From assembly GCA_021819585.1 (NCBI GenBank), contig JAKAQS010000002.1:1-51475 (forward strand): 51,475 nt of DNA, read 5' to 3'. The notes under the pieces are model-generated. The model saw only the letters and a program-made list of their open reading frames with translations. It ran no database searches and was not told where the DNA came from. Made by a program: the position numbers and the translations under genes. This DNA comes from Acidobacteriota bacterium (lineage in GTDB: Bacteria; Acidobacteriota; Terriglobia; Terriglobales; Acidobacteriaceae). Positions 33,224-42,652 of the stretch are shown one piece after another. Position 1 is the first letter of the stretch. Each line of letters starts with the position of its first letter.

Positions 33224-36003
33224 GGCGCTGACTTGACCTCGAGTAACTGAATTGGCCCAAGCAGGCCCGACGGTAATGGATGCAGGTCTCGTGTGTCCTG
33301 ATTGACGGCCCGGCGGCCGTAGCGCATCCAGACCAGATGGAAGTCCGCGGGAGCCATGCCGGCCAGCGAATTGATCGCCGTGTTCGCGACCTGCACTTCG
33401 ATCTCATTCTCCCCTGCATGCAGCTCCTCCGTGATGTCCATCCTGTAGGGCGGGCACCAAAGCGACCCGGCTCGCTTGCCGTTGACCAGCACAACCGCCG
33501 CATCGCGAACCGGCGCCTCCAGCATGGCGCGCGTGCCGTTCTTGACGTCAGGATCGACATCCGCCGGTGAACTGTGACCAAAATCCAGCAGCACATGCCC
33601 TTGTGAAAGAGCAGGGGCCTGAACCTTCACCTGTGTTCGATAAGTCGCTACGCCGGAGAAGAAGCGTCTTCCCGGCAGGCCACTCCAGGAAGACAGCCCC
33701 TCTATCGCCTGGGCGCCTCCATTGGTTCCCGCAAATTGAATGCTCCAGCCGCGATCAAGCCTCGCCAGCACCGTGGCCTTCCCGAAAGCAGATTCGGGAG
33801 CACCCAGTGGATGGTCGCTGGCGACGATCACGCGAGATTCATAGGGAGCCAGATCGAGAGCCACATCCCCGGAAGGAAGAGAGTGAATCACGCCCGAAAA
33901 TGGACTCCAGGATGAGATCGCCGCGCGCGGATTCCGCAACCGCGCGGTTGCATGGACGGGATGATTACTGGTGTTCACCAGAAAGTAGATGTCCGCATCC
34001 GATAGTTTGCGATGCAGCAGGCCGATCTCTCCTGCGTCTGTTGAAACCTGGACATCAGGCGCAATGACGCGGCCAAGCGCCACACCCAGGACGGTGTCGC
34101 TATCGATGGTCTGGGTTCCCGGCTGCGCGAACAACCTCCGCGCAAGCTCTTTTACCCGCGCGGTGGTTGCCGCTGCGTTCTGGAACCCCGGCGCCTTCGA
34201 CGGCGTAGATCCAACCGCAATGACTTTGCCGCCGTGTTGTACATATTGGATCAAGGAGACAAGCGTCGCAGGAGCCAGACGCTGCACATGGGGTAGCACC
34301 AGCACCGGGTAGTGGACTCCGACCCGGGCAATGGCTTCGGCATCGACGTAATCGAAGTTGTGCCCCGCGGCTTCTATCTGCTGCGTCAACTCCGGGGTGA
34401 CGAACTGCGGCATCAGATCAGACAAACTGGCTCGGCCCGGGATGAACTCCGCATAGGCATCGTCTTCCGGCAGCAGCACGGCGATGTCGTTGGCCGGCTT
34501 CCCCTGACGCAGCAGATAGCTCAGCCGTTGCAAATACGCGGTTACGTCCGGCATCACGATCCACCACGGGTTATGATCGTTCAGCGCCCCTGCCGCATAG
34601 AACTGCCATCCCGGCTCCGGGAGGCCCGGCGGAGAGTACGGCCATCCATGCCCGACGATCTGGTTCACCCCTTCCAGAAAGAAGCGATCCGCCTCCGCCT
34701 TCATGTCTAGCGGCGTCGCGCGAAATGCCGGTGAGTGCAGCCACGTCCAGACTTCGCCCGAGATGACCGGCCGTCCATAGAGATGCCCCGCGGAGGTTGC
34801 CCACCGCGCATACGAGAAGCGATCCCACAGCGAGCCCTCCCCTTCGGGCAGCGCGACCAGCCTGTTGCTTGAAAGCGAGACTGGAGGTTCGCCGTAGTTC
34901 TGTGACCGGAACTGAGCGCCATGTTTCTTCGCCCAGTCGTTGATCTGGGCGAGGTAGTTATCATTGGCCAACTCAGTCAGCGTCAAACCCCAGTCGTGAC
35001 GCAGCTCCGCCGCCTGCTCTCCTTTGCCGTTCACCAGCTCTGGCAGATAGGGCAGAAGGCTATAGCCGCGGCGACGCTCGAACTCAGCCAGAAAGTTCGT
35101 TGTCCAATCCGTGCCAAAAACCTCAAGGCTGTCACTGAAGACGGCAAAGGGCGGCTGTGAACCGAACGCCGTCAGCAACCGGCTGCCAACCTGCTGCAGA
35201 TAGGATTCCACCGCCACGTGGCTGTAATGGTCGATGACAAGGCCGTTGGCGCCCACCGCGGCGCGCTTGACCTGCTGCCCTGTGCGGCTGGCGATGTAAA
35301 ACACCACCACGCGCGTTGTCGGCGCGGGTGGTACGCTGAGGCGCCCATCATGCTCCTGGAAGCGGATTGAATGCAGGCTGGAAGCGGCATAGTTCTTCGC
35401 CGTCCCATCGCCGCTGAACACCGCAAGCAGCGTCTCGCCGCTTTCAAGCGACGGAACCGCAAGGCTCGCGACGCTTGGCGGAACATCGAGTGCGACCACA
35501 CGGAGCCGTCCCGCGGCCTGGTCAATCGGGACACTGGGACCGCCGTAGGGCCAGCCGCTGGCCAGCGTCAGATCCACCCTCATGCCATTCTCGTGCGCGG
35601 TTTTGTTGACAAACGAAAGCGCATCCAGAAAATCGGTGGAGAGATAGGGAAGATTGCGGAAGCCGGTGGATGCGTCGTCCAGCGCCTGCGGATAAACCGG
35701 CTGAATCTCGAAGCCGCCGATGCCGGCGGCTTTCATGGCCAGAATCTCCCGCTGCAGCTCCGGCTTGATCACCGCAGGCCCAAACCACCACCAGCGCATC
35801 AGAATACGGGCGTCGTCCGGCGGTTGGGCGAAGTGGGGCGCAACCTCCTCGATTCGCATCGCCCCGACGCAAGGGATATTTTGCGCATGGACCATGCAAG
35901 CGCAGCAGACGAGCAGAAGCGCGGACCGCTTGCCGCGCACCGATCTCCATCCGCACGCCACGACAGATGCTGAGCGTAACGCCGGATTGACGACAAAGGC
36001 CAT
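33220..36003 (-). CDS. GH106-like alpha-L-rhamnosidase
   Basis: Large exported glycosidase (927 aa) predicted to release alpha-L-rhamnose from rhamnogalacturonan or related glycans. The signal peptide (about 20-41, ending MVHAQ) is preceded by a basic stretch. Motifs match the GH106 family: RILMRWWWFGPAV, AAGIGGFEIQPVYP, VDLTLASGWPYGGPSVP, FSDSLEVFGTDWTTNFL, RPVISGEVWTWL and GVNQIVGHGWPYSPPG. The C-terminus has a galactose-binding-like beta module (NGKRAGSLWCPPYRMDITE) common in this family. I start at the ATG at 36003, which has AGGG 6 bases upstream; the ATG at 36009 is the alternative. It is the first gene of the operon, and its stop overlaps the GH28 start. Confidence 0.92.
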   Translation of the reverse strand: MAFVVNPALRSASVVACGWRSVRGKRSALLLVCCACMVHAQNIPCVGAMRIEEVAPHFAQPPDDARILMRWWWFGPAVIKPELQREILAMKAAGIGGFEIQPVYPQALDDASTGFRNLPYLSTDFLDALSFVNKTAHENGMRVDLTLASGWPYGGPSVPIDQAAGRLRVVALDVPPSVASLAVPSLESGETLLAVFSGDGTAKNYAASSLHSIRFQEHDGRLSVPPAPTTRVVVFYIASRTGQQVKRAAVGANGLVIDHYSHVAVESYLQQVGSRLLTAFGSQPPFAVFSDSLEVFGTDWTTNFLAEFERRRGYSLLPYLPELVNGKGEQAAELRHDWGLTLTELANDNYLAQINDWAKKHGAQFRSQNYGEPPVSLSSNRLVALPEGEGSLWDRFSYARWATSAGHLYGRPVISGEVWTWLHSPAFRATPLDMKAEADRFFLEGVNQIVGHGWPYSPPGLPEPGWQFYAAGALNDHNPWWIVMPDVTAYLQRLSYLLRQGKPANDIAVLLPEDDAYAEFIPGRASLSDLMPQFVTPELTQQIEAAGHNFDYVDAEAIARVGVHYPVLVLPHVQRLAPATLVSLIQYVQHGGKVIAVGSTPSKAPGFQNAAATTARVKELARRLFAQPGTQTIDSDTVLGVALGRVIAPDVQVSTDAGEIGLLHRKLSDADIYFLVNTSNHPVHATARLRNPRAAISSWSPFSGVIHSLPSGDVALDLAPYESRVIVASDHPLGAPESAFGKATVLARLDRGWSIQFAGTNGGAQAIEGLSSWSGLPGRRFFSGVATYRTQVKVQAPALSQGHVLLDFGHSSPADVDPDVKNGTRAMLEAPVRDAAVVLVNGKRAGSLWCPPYRMDITEELHAGENEIEVQVANTAINSLAGMAPADFHLVWMRYGRRAVNQDTRDLHPLPSGLLGPIQLLEVKSAP

Positions 36004-36517
36004 AACCATCCCTCTCTCCGAGAAGACCTCCCGTTCTCTCTAGCATCTTCAAGGATTGCCGGAGATCCCCACAACAGGCCTATCTGGCGTTTTCCTTCCT
36101 CCCCGGACGCCGAGGTATCGGATGACACCTGCGCTTGAAAATGCTCTGACGCGCCGTTGCCAGGGATGAGAGTATCGCCGGCGGCTCTCGATCGGCCCTG
36201 AGACAAGCACACGCGCGGAACCAACAGGCAACCCGCCGGCCCACGAACCGGCCATGCGAGATGCTTCCGGGGAAAAATGTGTCGTCCTTACGATACTCCT
36301 CCGCCAGAACGCTCCCTTTCTGGATGCGAAGAGAGGTAGCCATTGGGCGCGGCCCATTGCCCCCAAAAGCCGGGCTCAGCTTCAAGGTTGGCGCGATGGC
36401 GGCTCTTTGCGCGAGAAACGATGGGAACGAGGCCCTTCGCGCAGTCCGCAGGCTGCCCGTGTCGGCCTTTCGCGTCCCGGCCGCAACAGCGAGCCTTGAT
36501 CCAAAAGCGAGGGAGGG
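36004..36517. other. 514-base gap upstream of the pectin operon
   Basis: This stretch lies between the histidine kinase gene (which ends at 36518 on the minus strand) and the start of the GH106 gene. It must contain the pectin operon promoter. Only short shadow frames occur and no clear operator or -35/-10 pair was found by eye. Confidence 0.45.
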
Positions 36518-38320
36518 TCAGGCGATGAGGCGCGGGGCTTCTGCCTCTGGATCTCCAGTTGGAGCGCACGGCTCCGGCTGACCTTCCGGATAGCTTCCGG
36601 CCGCGGATTCCTCCGAGGCCACCCACCTTGGGAAGACAACTCGGAAGATCGTCCCGGATGGCGAAAGGGTGCGGGTGCGGAATTGGATGGAGCCGCCGTG
36701 CTTTTCCATGAAGCCGCGAGTCACCCATAGGCCGAGGCCGGTACCGGCCGAGCGCTTGGTGGTGAAGAACGGAGTGAAGATGCGCGGACGAGCAGAAAGA
36801 GGGATTCCGGCGCCTTGGTCGGCGATCACCACGGAGACCTTCCCCTGCCCGCGCAGATGGCGGCCGCGGATGTGGATGCGTCCCGGCTGGAGCGCAAAGC
36901 TTGAAGGGAATGCCTCGATGGCGTTGACGATGAGGTTGGAGAAGACCTGACGGATCTCCCCGCGCAGACCATGGATTTGCAGACTTGGCTCCAAGTCCAG
37001 AGTGCAGACGATCTTCCGGGACTCCATCTTGCGGGCGAAAAGTTCAACAACGCTGAGAAGGAGTTCGTTCAGGTCAATCTCAATGGGCTGGGTCGTGTCG
37101 CGGTAGAAGCCCAGGGTCTGCTGAGCGATCTGGGCGACTCGGGCGATCTCGGCGTCGGCGGCCTCCAGCAGGCGCCGGACAGAGTCAGGCACGCCGGAGT
37201 CAGTGCGGGAGAGATAGATCAGATTGGTAACGGCCTCCAGCGGATTGTTGATCTCGTGTGCGACGCTGGCGGCCAGCCGGCCCGTGGCCGCCAGTTTCTC
37301 GCTCTGGCGCAGAGCAGCCTCCTGTGTCTTCCGGTCGGTAATATCCTGGACCGTGCCAATCATGCCTGTAATCCGTGAAGTTTGAGGTGCAAAGCAGGCG
37401 ATGCCGCTGGCCGCAATCCAGGTCTGCATGCCGTCGGGCGAGTCGATGCGGAACTCGGCGCGGTATACCCCTCCGGACTCCAGCAAGCGTTGCAGACTCG
37501 CTGCGGTGGGGGGCTGATCAGCGATGGAAACCACCTGTTTACGCAGGGCCGTGCGGCGGATGGGCGCCTGAGACGGGGCGTGCAGCAGGAACGCGGCGCG
37601 CTCATCCAGAACCAGACTGTCCGTGGCGCGGTCCCAGGTCCAAGTGCCGAGTTGGGCAGCGTCCAGCGCCTGGCGCAGGCGGCCGGCGGTCTGGAGCTGC
37701 AAGGCGCGGGCAGACTCGACTGCGGAGATCTGTTGGTTGAGTCTTTCCGAGAGAGCCACGTTCTCCATGGCGACGCCTGCCTGAGAGGCAATCGTGGCCA
37801 CCAGGTCTTCGCCGGCGGCGGTGAAGATATTCAGCTCGTGATGGCCGTAGAGCATCCAGCCGAGAATGCTTCCGCAACAGTCCTTTACTGGAACGCCGAG
37901 GTAGCTGCGAACCCCCGGATGGCCCGGAGGAATGCCCGCGAAGGGCAGATTCTGGCCATACAGGGGATCCTGGGTGATGTCGCCGGAGCGGAGGATCTTC
38001 TGGCCCAGCCAGCCGATACGGAAGCTTCCGGTAGACCGGGGGTGCAAAAGGGATCGGAAGATCTCGATATCCGGACCGGTCACCTTGTAGAGACGGTAGG
38101 GTTGGTCTGGATCTCCCGCCCAGCTCCGGCTCTCTGCCGGAGTGTAGAAAAAGGCGCCAAACCGTGCTCCGCAGAGCTGTAGGCCGGCTTCAAGCGCAGT
38201 CTGCGCGATGGCATCCAGGGAGCGCTCCGAGGCTAGCAGGATGCCTGTCTCGACGAGCAGGCGAAGCTGCTTCTCGGTTTGCCGGCCACCAGGCGGAGAC
38301 GCTGTGACGTCGAATTCCAT
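36518..38320 (-). CDS. Soluble GAF-PAS sensor histidine kinase
   Basis: A 600-residue kinase without transmembrane segments, so it probably senses an internal or diffusible signal. Domain order: a GAF domain at about 25-190 (LRLLVETGILLASERSLDAI ... HELNIFTAAGEDLVATIASQA), a PAS domain at about 215-330 (ending GTVQDITDRK), HisKA at 340-405 with the phospho-acceptor His354 in ASVAHEINNPLEAV, and HATPase at about 450-570 with N-box SNLIVNAIEA, G1 DQGAGIP, F-box FTPFFTTK and G2 GTGLGLWV. All kinase boxes are complete. No response regulator is adjacent, so it may be an orphan. It lies 508 bases upstream of the pectin operon on the same strand; a regulatory link is only positional. The ATG at 38320 is chosen, but its ribosome site is weak. 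Confidence 0.93.
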   Translation of the reverse strand: MEFDVTASPPGGRQTEKQLRLLVETGILLASERSLDAIAQTALEAGLQLCGARFGAFFYTPAESRSWAGDPDQPYRLYKVTGPDIEIFRSLLHPRSTGSFRIGWLGQKILRSGDITQDPLYGQNLPFAGIPPGHPGVRSYLGVPVKDCCGSILGWMLYGHHELNIFTAAGEDLVATIASQAGVAMENVALSERLNQQISAVESARALQLQTAGRLRQALDAAQLGTWTWDRATDSLVLDERAAFLLHAPSQAPIRRTALRKQVVSIADQPPTAASLQRLLESGGVYRAEFRIDSPDGMQTWIAASGIACFAPQTSRITGMIGTVQDITDRKTQEAALRQSEKLAATGRLAASVAHEINNPLEAVTNLIYLSRTDSGVPDSVRRLLEAADAEIARVAQIAQQTLGFYRDTTQPIEIDLNELLLSVVELFARKMESRKIVCTLDLEPSLQIHGLRGEIRQVFSNLIVNAIEAFPSSFALQPGRIHIRGRHLRGQGKVSVVIADQGAGIPLSARPRIFTPFFTTKRSAGTGLGLWVTRGFMEKHGGSIQFRTRTLSPSGTIFRVVFPRWVASEESAAGSYPEGQPEPCAPTGDPEAEAPRLIA

Positions 38321-38430
38321 CACCCGGTTTAGATGCGGGGCTGTGCATCTCGGGAAGTCCGGCGGAGGAAGTTTGCCCGGCGGGTGAGAGCATGGCTACG
38401 TGGGGCAGGTTCCCTGCGCAGACAAAGTCC

Positions 38431-39129
38431 CTAATTGCCGAAGTGCCAGTTGACCCCGGCGCTCACCTGGATGTTCTTCTGCTGTTTGCTGCCGCCGTTG
38501 GGGAGGTCGGTGACGAAGTAGTGGCTCATCAGGCGCAGCTCGAAGCGATGATAAATGTTGTAATTAATGCCGCCGCCCAGCGCGTAGGTGTAGCCAAAGG
38601 CTGAGCTCGCCAACGTGTTGCCGGAGGGATACTCGCCGTCGGTGGCGTCTGTAAGCCCAACCAGAGCCTCGGCGAAGATGCCGCCGCGGCGGCTCCAGAG
38701 GGTGGGCGAGATGTGGCCCAGGTTGAAGGTATATCGTCCGCCGCCCAGAAAGCTCGCCTGGTGGATATCAATCTGGGTGCGCAGGTTGGTGACAGCCAGG
38801 CCATTCAGTGAGACCACAGGGCCGAAGCCGTGGAAGGCCGTATAGGCCAGATCCACAGTGGCTCCGCGTAGATAAAAGTAATCCGACGGCGAAGATCCCA
38901 CGAACTTGGACCGTTGCTGGGTATAGGTCATCCCCAGATCCATGGGCGTCTGAGCATGGACGCGCGCGGGGGTCGCCGCCATCGGCAAGGCAAGCAAGAC
39001 AAGCGCGGCTTCGCAGAGACCCAAGCGTCGCCAAGAGCCGCCCAGCCTGCCCACCACGCAGCGGAAGATGCCGGCCACTCCCTGGCCGGGGAGCATCAAC
39101 CTCGATCGTGGTGTAGTGGTCTGGCGCAT
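38431..39129 (-). CDS. Outer-membrane beta-barrel protein
   Basis: A 232-residue exported protein with a long basic N-terminus and hydrophobic signal segment (about 30-60, ending ARVHAQ), then alternating beta strands rich in aromatic and Gly residues: YFYLRGATVDLAYTAF, ASFLGGGRYTFNLG, FGYTYALGGGINYNIYHRFEL, and the terminal VSAGVNWHF, a typical C-terminal barrel strand. This looks like the OmpA-like or OmpW-size 8-stranded barrels frequent in acidobacterial genomes. AGGAG lies about 11 bases before the ATG at 39129; the track start is a GTG at 39141. It lies 18 bases downstream of the NHL/Ig repeat gene, so the two may be cotranscribed. No specific function can be given. Confidence 0.85.
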   Translation of the reverse strand: MRQTTTPRSRLMLPGQGVAGIFRCVVGRLGGSWRRLGLCEAALVLLALPMAATPARVHAQTPMDLGMTYTQQRSKFVGSSPSDYFYLRGATVDLAYTAFHGFGPVVSLNGLAVTNLRTQIDIHQASFLGGGRYTFNLGHISPTLWSRRGGIFAEALVGLTDATDGEYPSGNTLASSAFGYTYALGGGINYNIYHRFELRLMSHYFVTDLPNGGSKQQKNIQVSAGVNWHFGN

Positions 39130-39147
39130 GCCGGGAGTCACTCCTGA

Positions 39148-42100
39148 TTACTGGACGGTGAGCTTGAGATAGGTGGATCGGGTCAGATTGCCTGAGGTTG
39201 CGGTTACGGTGAGGTTATAAGTCTGCGGAGTCTGGCCGTAGTAACCGCTGGAGGCCGATGAGATGCATCCGGAGAGACCGGCCGTGATTGCTAACAGCAG
39301 ACAGATGGAACCGAAGATCGAGGCGAGCCGGTTCCGGCGCCGGAACCACCCCAGGGGAAGCGCAACCATGGCCAAGGTTGCAGGAAGATAGCTCAGCGGA
39401 GAGTGGGAGCGTCCGGAGGGACGGCTCCGGCTCGGATACCGCAAATGTGAGGTTTGCAGCAGATTGGCGGCCGTCACCGCAAAGGCCACCGAGGCCGTGC
39501 CGGAGCCGGCGGCGATGGAGGTAGGTGTGAGCGTCCCGGTGACGGTAGTGGGCAACCCGGAGAAGCTCAGCGAGATGGGGCCGGGCAGCGTGCTGGTGAT
39601 GATCGGAGTAACGACCAGCGGATAGGTCACCGTTCCGCCGGCGATCGTCGAGCCGCTGCTCGATCCTCCCGAGGCGACCGTAATTGAGAAGTCCGCCACG
39701 GTCTGCGAGTAAATGGGTGAGGTAACGCCCGCGTAGGTGGTACTGCCGGAGTAGACGGCGGTGAGGCTGTGCGTGCCGGCGTAGACGAAGCTCACGGAGA
39801 TGGTTGCCGCACCGTTGACCACCACGCCGGAGCCGATCGGCGTCGTCCCGTCAAAGAAGCTCACCGTTCCCGTCGGCGCGGCCCCGGCGACGACCGGAGT
39901 GAGGACCGCGGTCAGGATGGTCGGATTGTCCAAAAAGACCGGATTGATGGAGCTGGTGAGAGCGATGTTGACGCTGCCAAGCACCGTTTCGACCACCGTA
40001 TTAGAGGTGGAGGTCTGGTCGTCACCGGAGTACACCGCGACCAGGTTGTAGACTCCAGGTTGCGGAAAGCTGGTCACCAGCGTCGCCACGCCGCCGTTGA
40101 GGGTTGCCGTGCCGATGGTCGCTCCATTGCTCTGGAAGGTGACGGTTCCCGTGGCTGTGCCGGAGGCTGCCGAAACTGTCGCTGTGAGCATCGTGTTGCC
40201 GTTCACGGCGACAGGATTGACCGAGCTGGTGAGCCTGACCGAGGTGGTGAAGCCGACCACCTGGGTGAGAGAAGCGCTGCCGCCCTGGGTGTTGGTGGTG
40301 CTGACGTAAACCGCTTTGATGGGATAGGAGCCGGCGGCCGGAAAACTGTCGCTGATGCTGGCCACGCCCACCGTGGCCGAGCTATCCGTGACGGTGGCGC
40401 TGCCGATCAGTGTCCCCCCGTTATAAAAGGAAACCGTACCGCCGGGAGGGGTAGGACCGGTGGTCGTGATGGTCAGGGTGAAGATGGTCGACTGATTGAT
40501 CGCCGATGGGTTTACGCTGCTGGTCAGGATGAATGTGGCGGGTTCCACGACGAAGATGTCATTGCTGGTCACGCTGGTCGCTACACCGCTGGGAATGTAG
40601 GAGGAAGACAGCGTGGCGCTGGCGGTATACGTTCCGTAGGCGTTCAGTTCCAGACCGGATGTGGCCGGGATCGTCAGAACGCCGTTGTCGGACGCCGGGA
40701 TGGTATAGGTGACGCCTCCCAGGAAGACGCCGTTGCTCCCGGCGCTGGAGCTGAAGGTGACGCTGCCGCTGAAGTCGGTGGCGATGCTGCCATTGGACTG
40801 ATAGGCAGTGAGAATCAGCTCCACGGAGCTGCCCTTGTTGATGGTTGAAGGCGTGGCGACCAGGGTGAAGTAGGCCACGTTGGAGAGGCCGATGCCATAC
40901 AGGGTGGCGCCGCCGCTGGTCCCCGCCGCGCTACCCGAAGCGCTGGTGGTGAGCACAAGGTTGGCTGTGTTCGGCCCCACCACCGTGGGCTGGAAGTCCA
41001 GGGCAACGTTGCAGACCTGGCCGATGGCGAAGGTTGCCCCGCTGCCGGTTGGACAGGTGCTGCCGCTGTTGGCCAGAAGGAAGGCGGCCGAGTTGGCGCC
41101 GCTGAAGCTGGGGTCGGGGCTGACGCTGAGGGAACTGGTGGCGTTGCCGGTCTCCTGAACAGCAAGCAATTCGGGGTCATCACTGCTGTCCAGGTCGCCG
41201 ACGATGGTCGGCGTGGGGAAATCGACCGTGGCGGTAGAGCGCTCGATGGTGATCAGGCCAAGGTCAGTGTCGCTGAGGATCAGGTCTCCGTTGCCCTCAA
41301 TGAGGATGCCTGCGGGAGCCTCCAGGGTATAAGGCGTCTGGGTATTCGTGGAGGTGCTGGTGTAAGCATTGAGAACAAACTGGTCGCCGCTGACGGTGGA
41401 CTCGACGATCCGGCTGTTGCCAGTATCAGCAATGTAGACCGTGCCCGCTGCATCCACGGCTACGCCCGTGGGGGCTTTCAGGGTCAGGGATGTGAGGTCC
41501 AGAACGGTAGTGGCCAGGGTGGTGATGGGGAACTCGACCACGCGGCTGTTGCCCGTGTCGGCTACGTATAGGTTGTTGTTCGCGTCGATGGCCAGGCCGG
41601 TTGGTCCAGAGAGACTGGCGCCAGGTCCTGTGAGCTTGAGCGCCATCGCCAGATTCCCGCCCAACACGTCCTGATAGATGGTGTTGGTCTTGCTATCGGC
41701 GATATACAGGTCGCCGGAGTTGTCAATGGCCAGACCGGCGGGCTGGGTGAGGGTAATGCCGTCAGGAAGAGTGAGGGCGGTGGGGGTGGAGCTGCCGTAG
41801 AGGATCTCGTAAACAGAGGTCCCCGAGGAAACGAACAGGTTGCCGGCTCCATCGATGGCCAGCCCCGAGCTGGCGGAGAGATCCAGAGGCGCGCCAGAGG
41901 CCACAACCGAGAAGGCCCCGGTGCTGGACTCCTCCAGGATACGGTTGTCCGAGACATCCGTGAAGAAGGTATCCCCGGCCCCATCCTGTACCGCCGCGCC
42001 GGAGGTGAATGCGTTCGGGCTGAGAGCCGGGGCGCTGCCGACTGTAACCGCCGTCGCCGGCGAGAACACAAGCTGTGGGCCCACCCCAACGCCGGAGAGA

Positions 42101-42519
42101 TAGATTGTATTCACGATGACGCCGGTGGTATTGGTGATCAGCAGCGCCCCAAGACGGAGACCGATCTGCGTAGGCGTAAAGGCCAGCTTCACCTCGCAGG
42201 TGTCCGGGTAAGTGACCGTCGTATTGGTGCAGGTGGTGGAGGTGACCGAGAAATCTTCCTTGGGTGAGCCGTACGTGACCGCCGTGACGCTCTCGATCGC
42301 GACCCCGCTTGAGCCAGGGCTGCCAGTGAAGTCCTGGGTGTAGATCCCTGTGGAGCCAACATCGACGCTGCTGAAGTTGATCGCCGTACTCGGTGAGAGC
42401 CCTTGCCCCAAGGCGGATGTGGCGCAGAACCCCAGGAAGAGAATCAGAAACCAGAAACGAGCCGCCGCGAGCGAGATTCCGTGCCTGCTCAGAAGATTGC
42501 CGCGGAGCGAGACAGTCAT
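39148..42519 (-). CDS. Large secreted NHL-propeller and Ig-like repeat protein
   Basis: A surface or secreted protein of 1123 residues. The signal peptide (about 15-38, ending SALGQ) is followed by a choice-of-anchor-D-like Ig module (VDVGSTGIYTQDFTG ... LTNTTGVIVNTIYLSGVGVG-type), a beta-propeller with NHL-like repeats (SGLAIDGAGNLFVSS, AGLAIDNSGDLYIADS, TGLAIDANNNLYVADTGN, TGVAVDAAGTVYIADTGN), a second anchor-D-like module, and three or more Ig-like repeats (TSSVNPSAINQST, TSSVNPVAVNGNT, TSSINPVFLDNPT). The C-terminus has hydrophobic segments and a Gly-Ser-rich tail with SGCISSASSG. Such proteins are abundant in Acidobacteriota, with adhesion or scaffolding suspected. GGAGG precedes the tandem ATGs at 42522/42519. 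A hairpin-rich leader lies upstream. Confidence 0.9.
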   Translation of the reverse strand: MTVSLRGNLLSRHGISLAAARFWFLILFLGFCATSALGQGLSPSTAINFSSVDVGSTGIYTQDFTGSPGSSGVAIESVTAVTYGSPKEDFSVTSTTCTNTTVTYPDTCEVKLAFTPTQIGLRLGALLITNTTGVIVNTIYLSGVGVGPQLVFSPATAVTVGSAPALSPNAFTSGAAVQDGAGDTFFTDVSDNRILEESSTGAFSVVASGAPLDLSASSGLAIDGAGNLFVSSGTSVYEILYGSSTPTALTLPDGITLTQPAGLAIDNSGDLYIADSKTNTIYQDVLGGNLAMALKLTGPGASLSGPTGLAIDANNNLYVADTGNSRVVEFPITTLATTVLDLTSLTLKAPTGVAVDAAGTVYIADTGNSRIVESTVSGDQFVLNAYTSTSTNTQTPYTLEAPAGILIEGNGDLILSDTDLGLITIERSTATVDFPTPTIVGDLDSSDDPELLAVQETGNATSSLSVSPDPSFSGANSAAFLLANSGSTCPTGSGATFAIGQVCNVALDFQPTVVGPNTANLVLTTSASGSAAGTSGGATLYGIGLSNVAYFTLVATPSTINKGSSVELILTAYQSNGSIATDFSGSVTFSSSAGSNGVFLGGVTYTIPASDNGVLTIPATSGLELNAYGTYTASATLSSSYIPSGVATSVTSNDIFVVEPATFILTSSVNPSAINQSTIFTLTITTTGPTPPGGTVSFYNGGTLIGSATVTDSSATVGVASISDSFPAAGSYPIKAVYVSTTNTQGGSASLTQVVGFTTSVRLTSSVNPVAVNGNTMLTATVSAASGTATGTVTFQSNGATIGTATLNGGVATLVTSFPQPGVYNLVAVYSGDDQTSTSNTVVETVLGSVNIALTSSINPVFLDNPTILTAVLTPVVAGAAPTGTVSFFDGTTPIGSGVVVNGAATISVSFVYAGTHSLTAVYSGSTTYAGVTSPIYSQTVADFSITVASGGSSSGSTIAGGTVTYPLVVTPIITSTLPGPISLSFSGLPTTVTGTLTPTSIAAGSGTASVAFAVTAANLLQTSHLRYPSRSRPSGRSHSPLSYLPATLAMVALPLGWFRRRNRLASIFGSICLLLAITAGLSGCISSASSGYYGQTPQTYNLTVTATSGNLTRSTYLKLTVQ

Positions 42520-42549
42520 CATTCCTCCAACAAGGGCCGGTAGTTCGCA

Positions 42550-42652
42550 GGACAAGCTTGGTCCCCCGGGGTCGATCTGCGTTGGCCGCCCTGACGAGTG
42601 GGGCGATGGCAAACCCTGGCGCCGGATGGCGAAGGATTCCCTGCCAGGAATC
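42550..42652 (-). promoter_or_regulatory. Hairpin-rich 5' leader of the NHL/Ig gene
   Basis: Within about 100 bases before the gene (transcript is minus strand) four stems can be drawn: GGAC/GTCC around AAGCTT (42550-42564), CCCC/GGGG (42564-42571), CGCCC/GGGCG (42587-42605), and a perfect GATTCC/GGAATC pair with a 6-base loop (42635-42652). Such density suggests a structured leader. It does not fit the c-di-GMP-I, SAH or cobalamin riboswitch patterns I know. Function is unknown. Confidence 0.35.

Noticed and set aside
31601-33250. 549-aa plus-strand frame opposite GH28
   Set aside because: Covers the antisense of a recognised polygalacturonase; no domain of its own.
39769-40848. 359-aa plus-strand frame within the NHL/Ig gene
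   Set aside because: The repetitive beta-protein gene produces long antisense frames; Gly/Arg/Asp-rich with no recognisable family.
42600-42640. c-di-GMP-I riboswitch (GGCAAACC on plus strand)
   Set aside because: The other required core (GGACGCAAAGC) is missing, and the strand is opposite to the only nearby gene.
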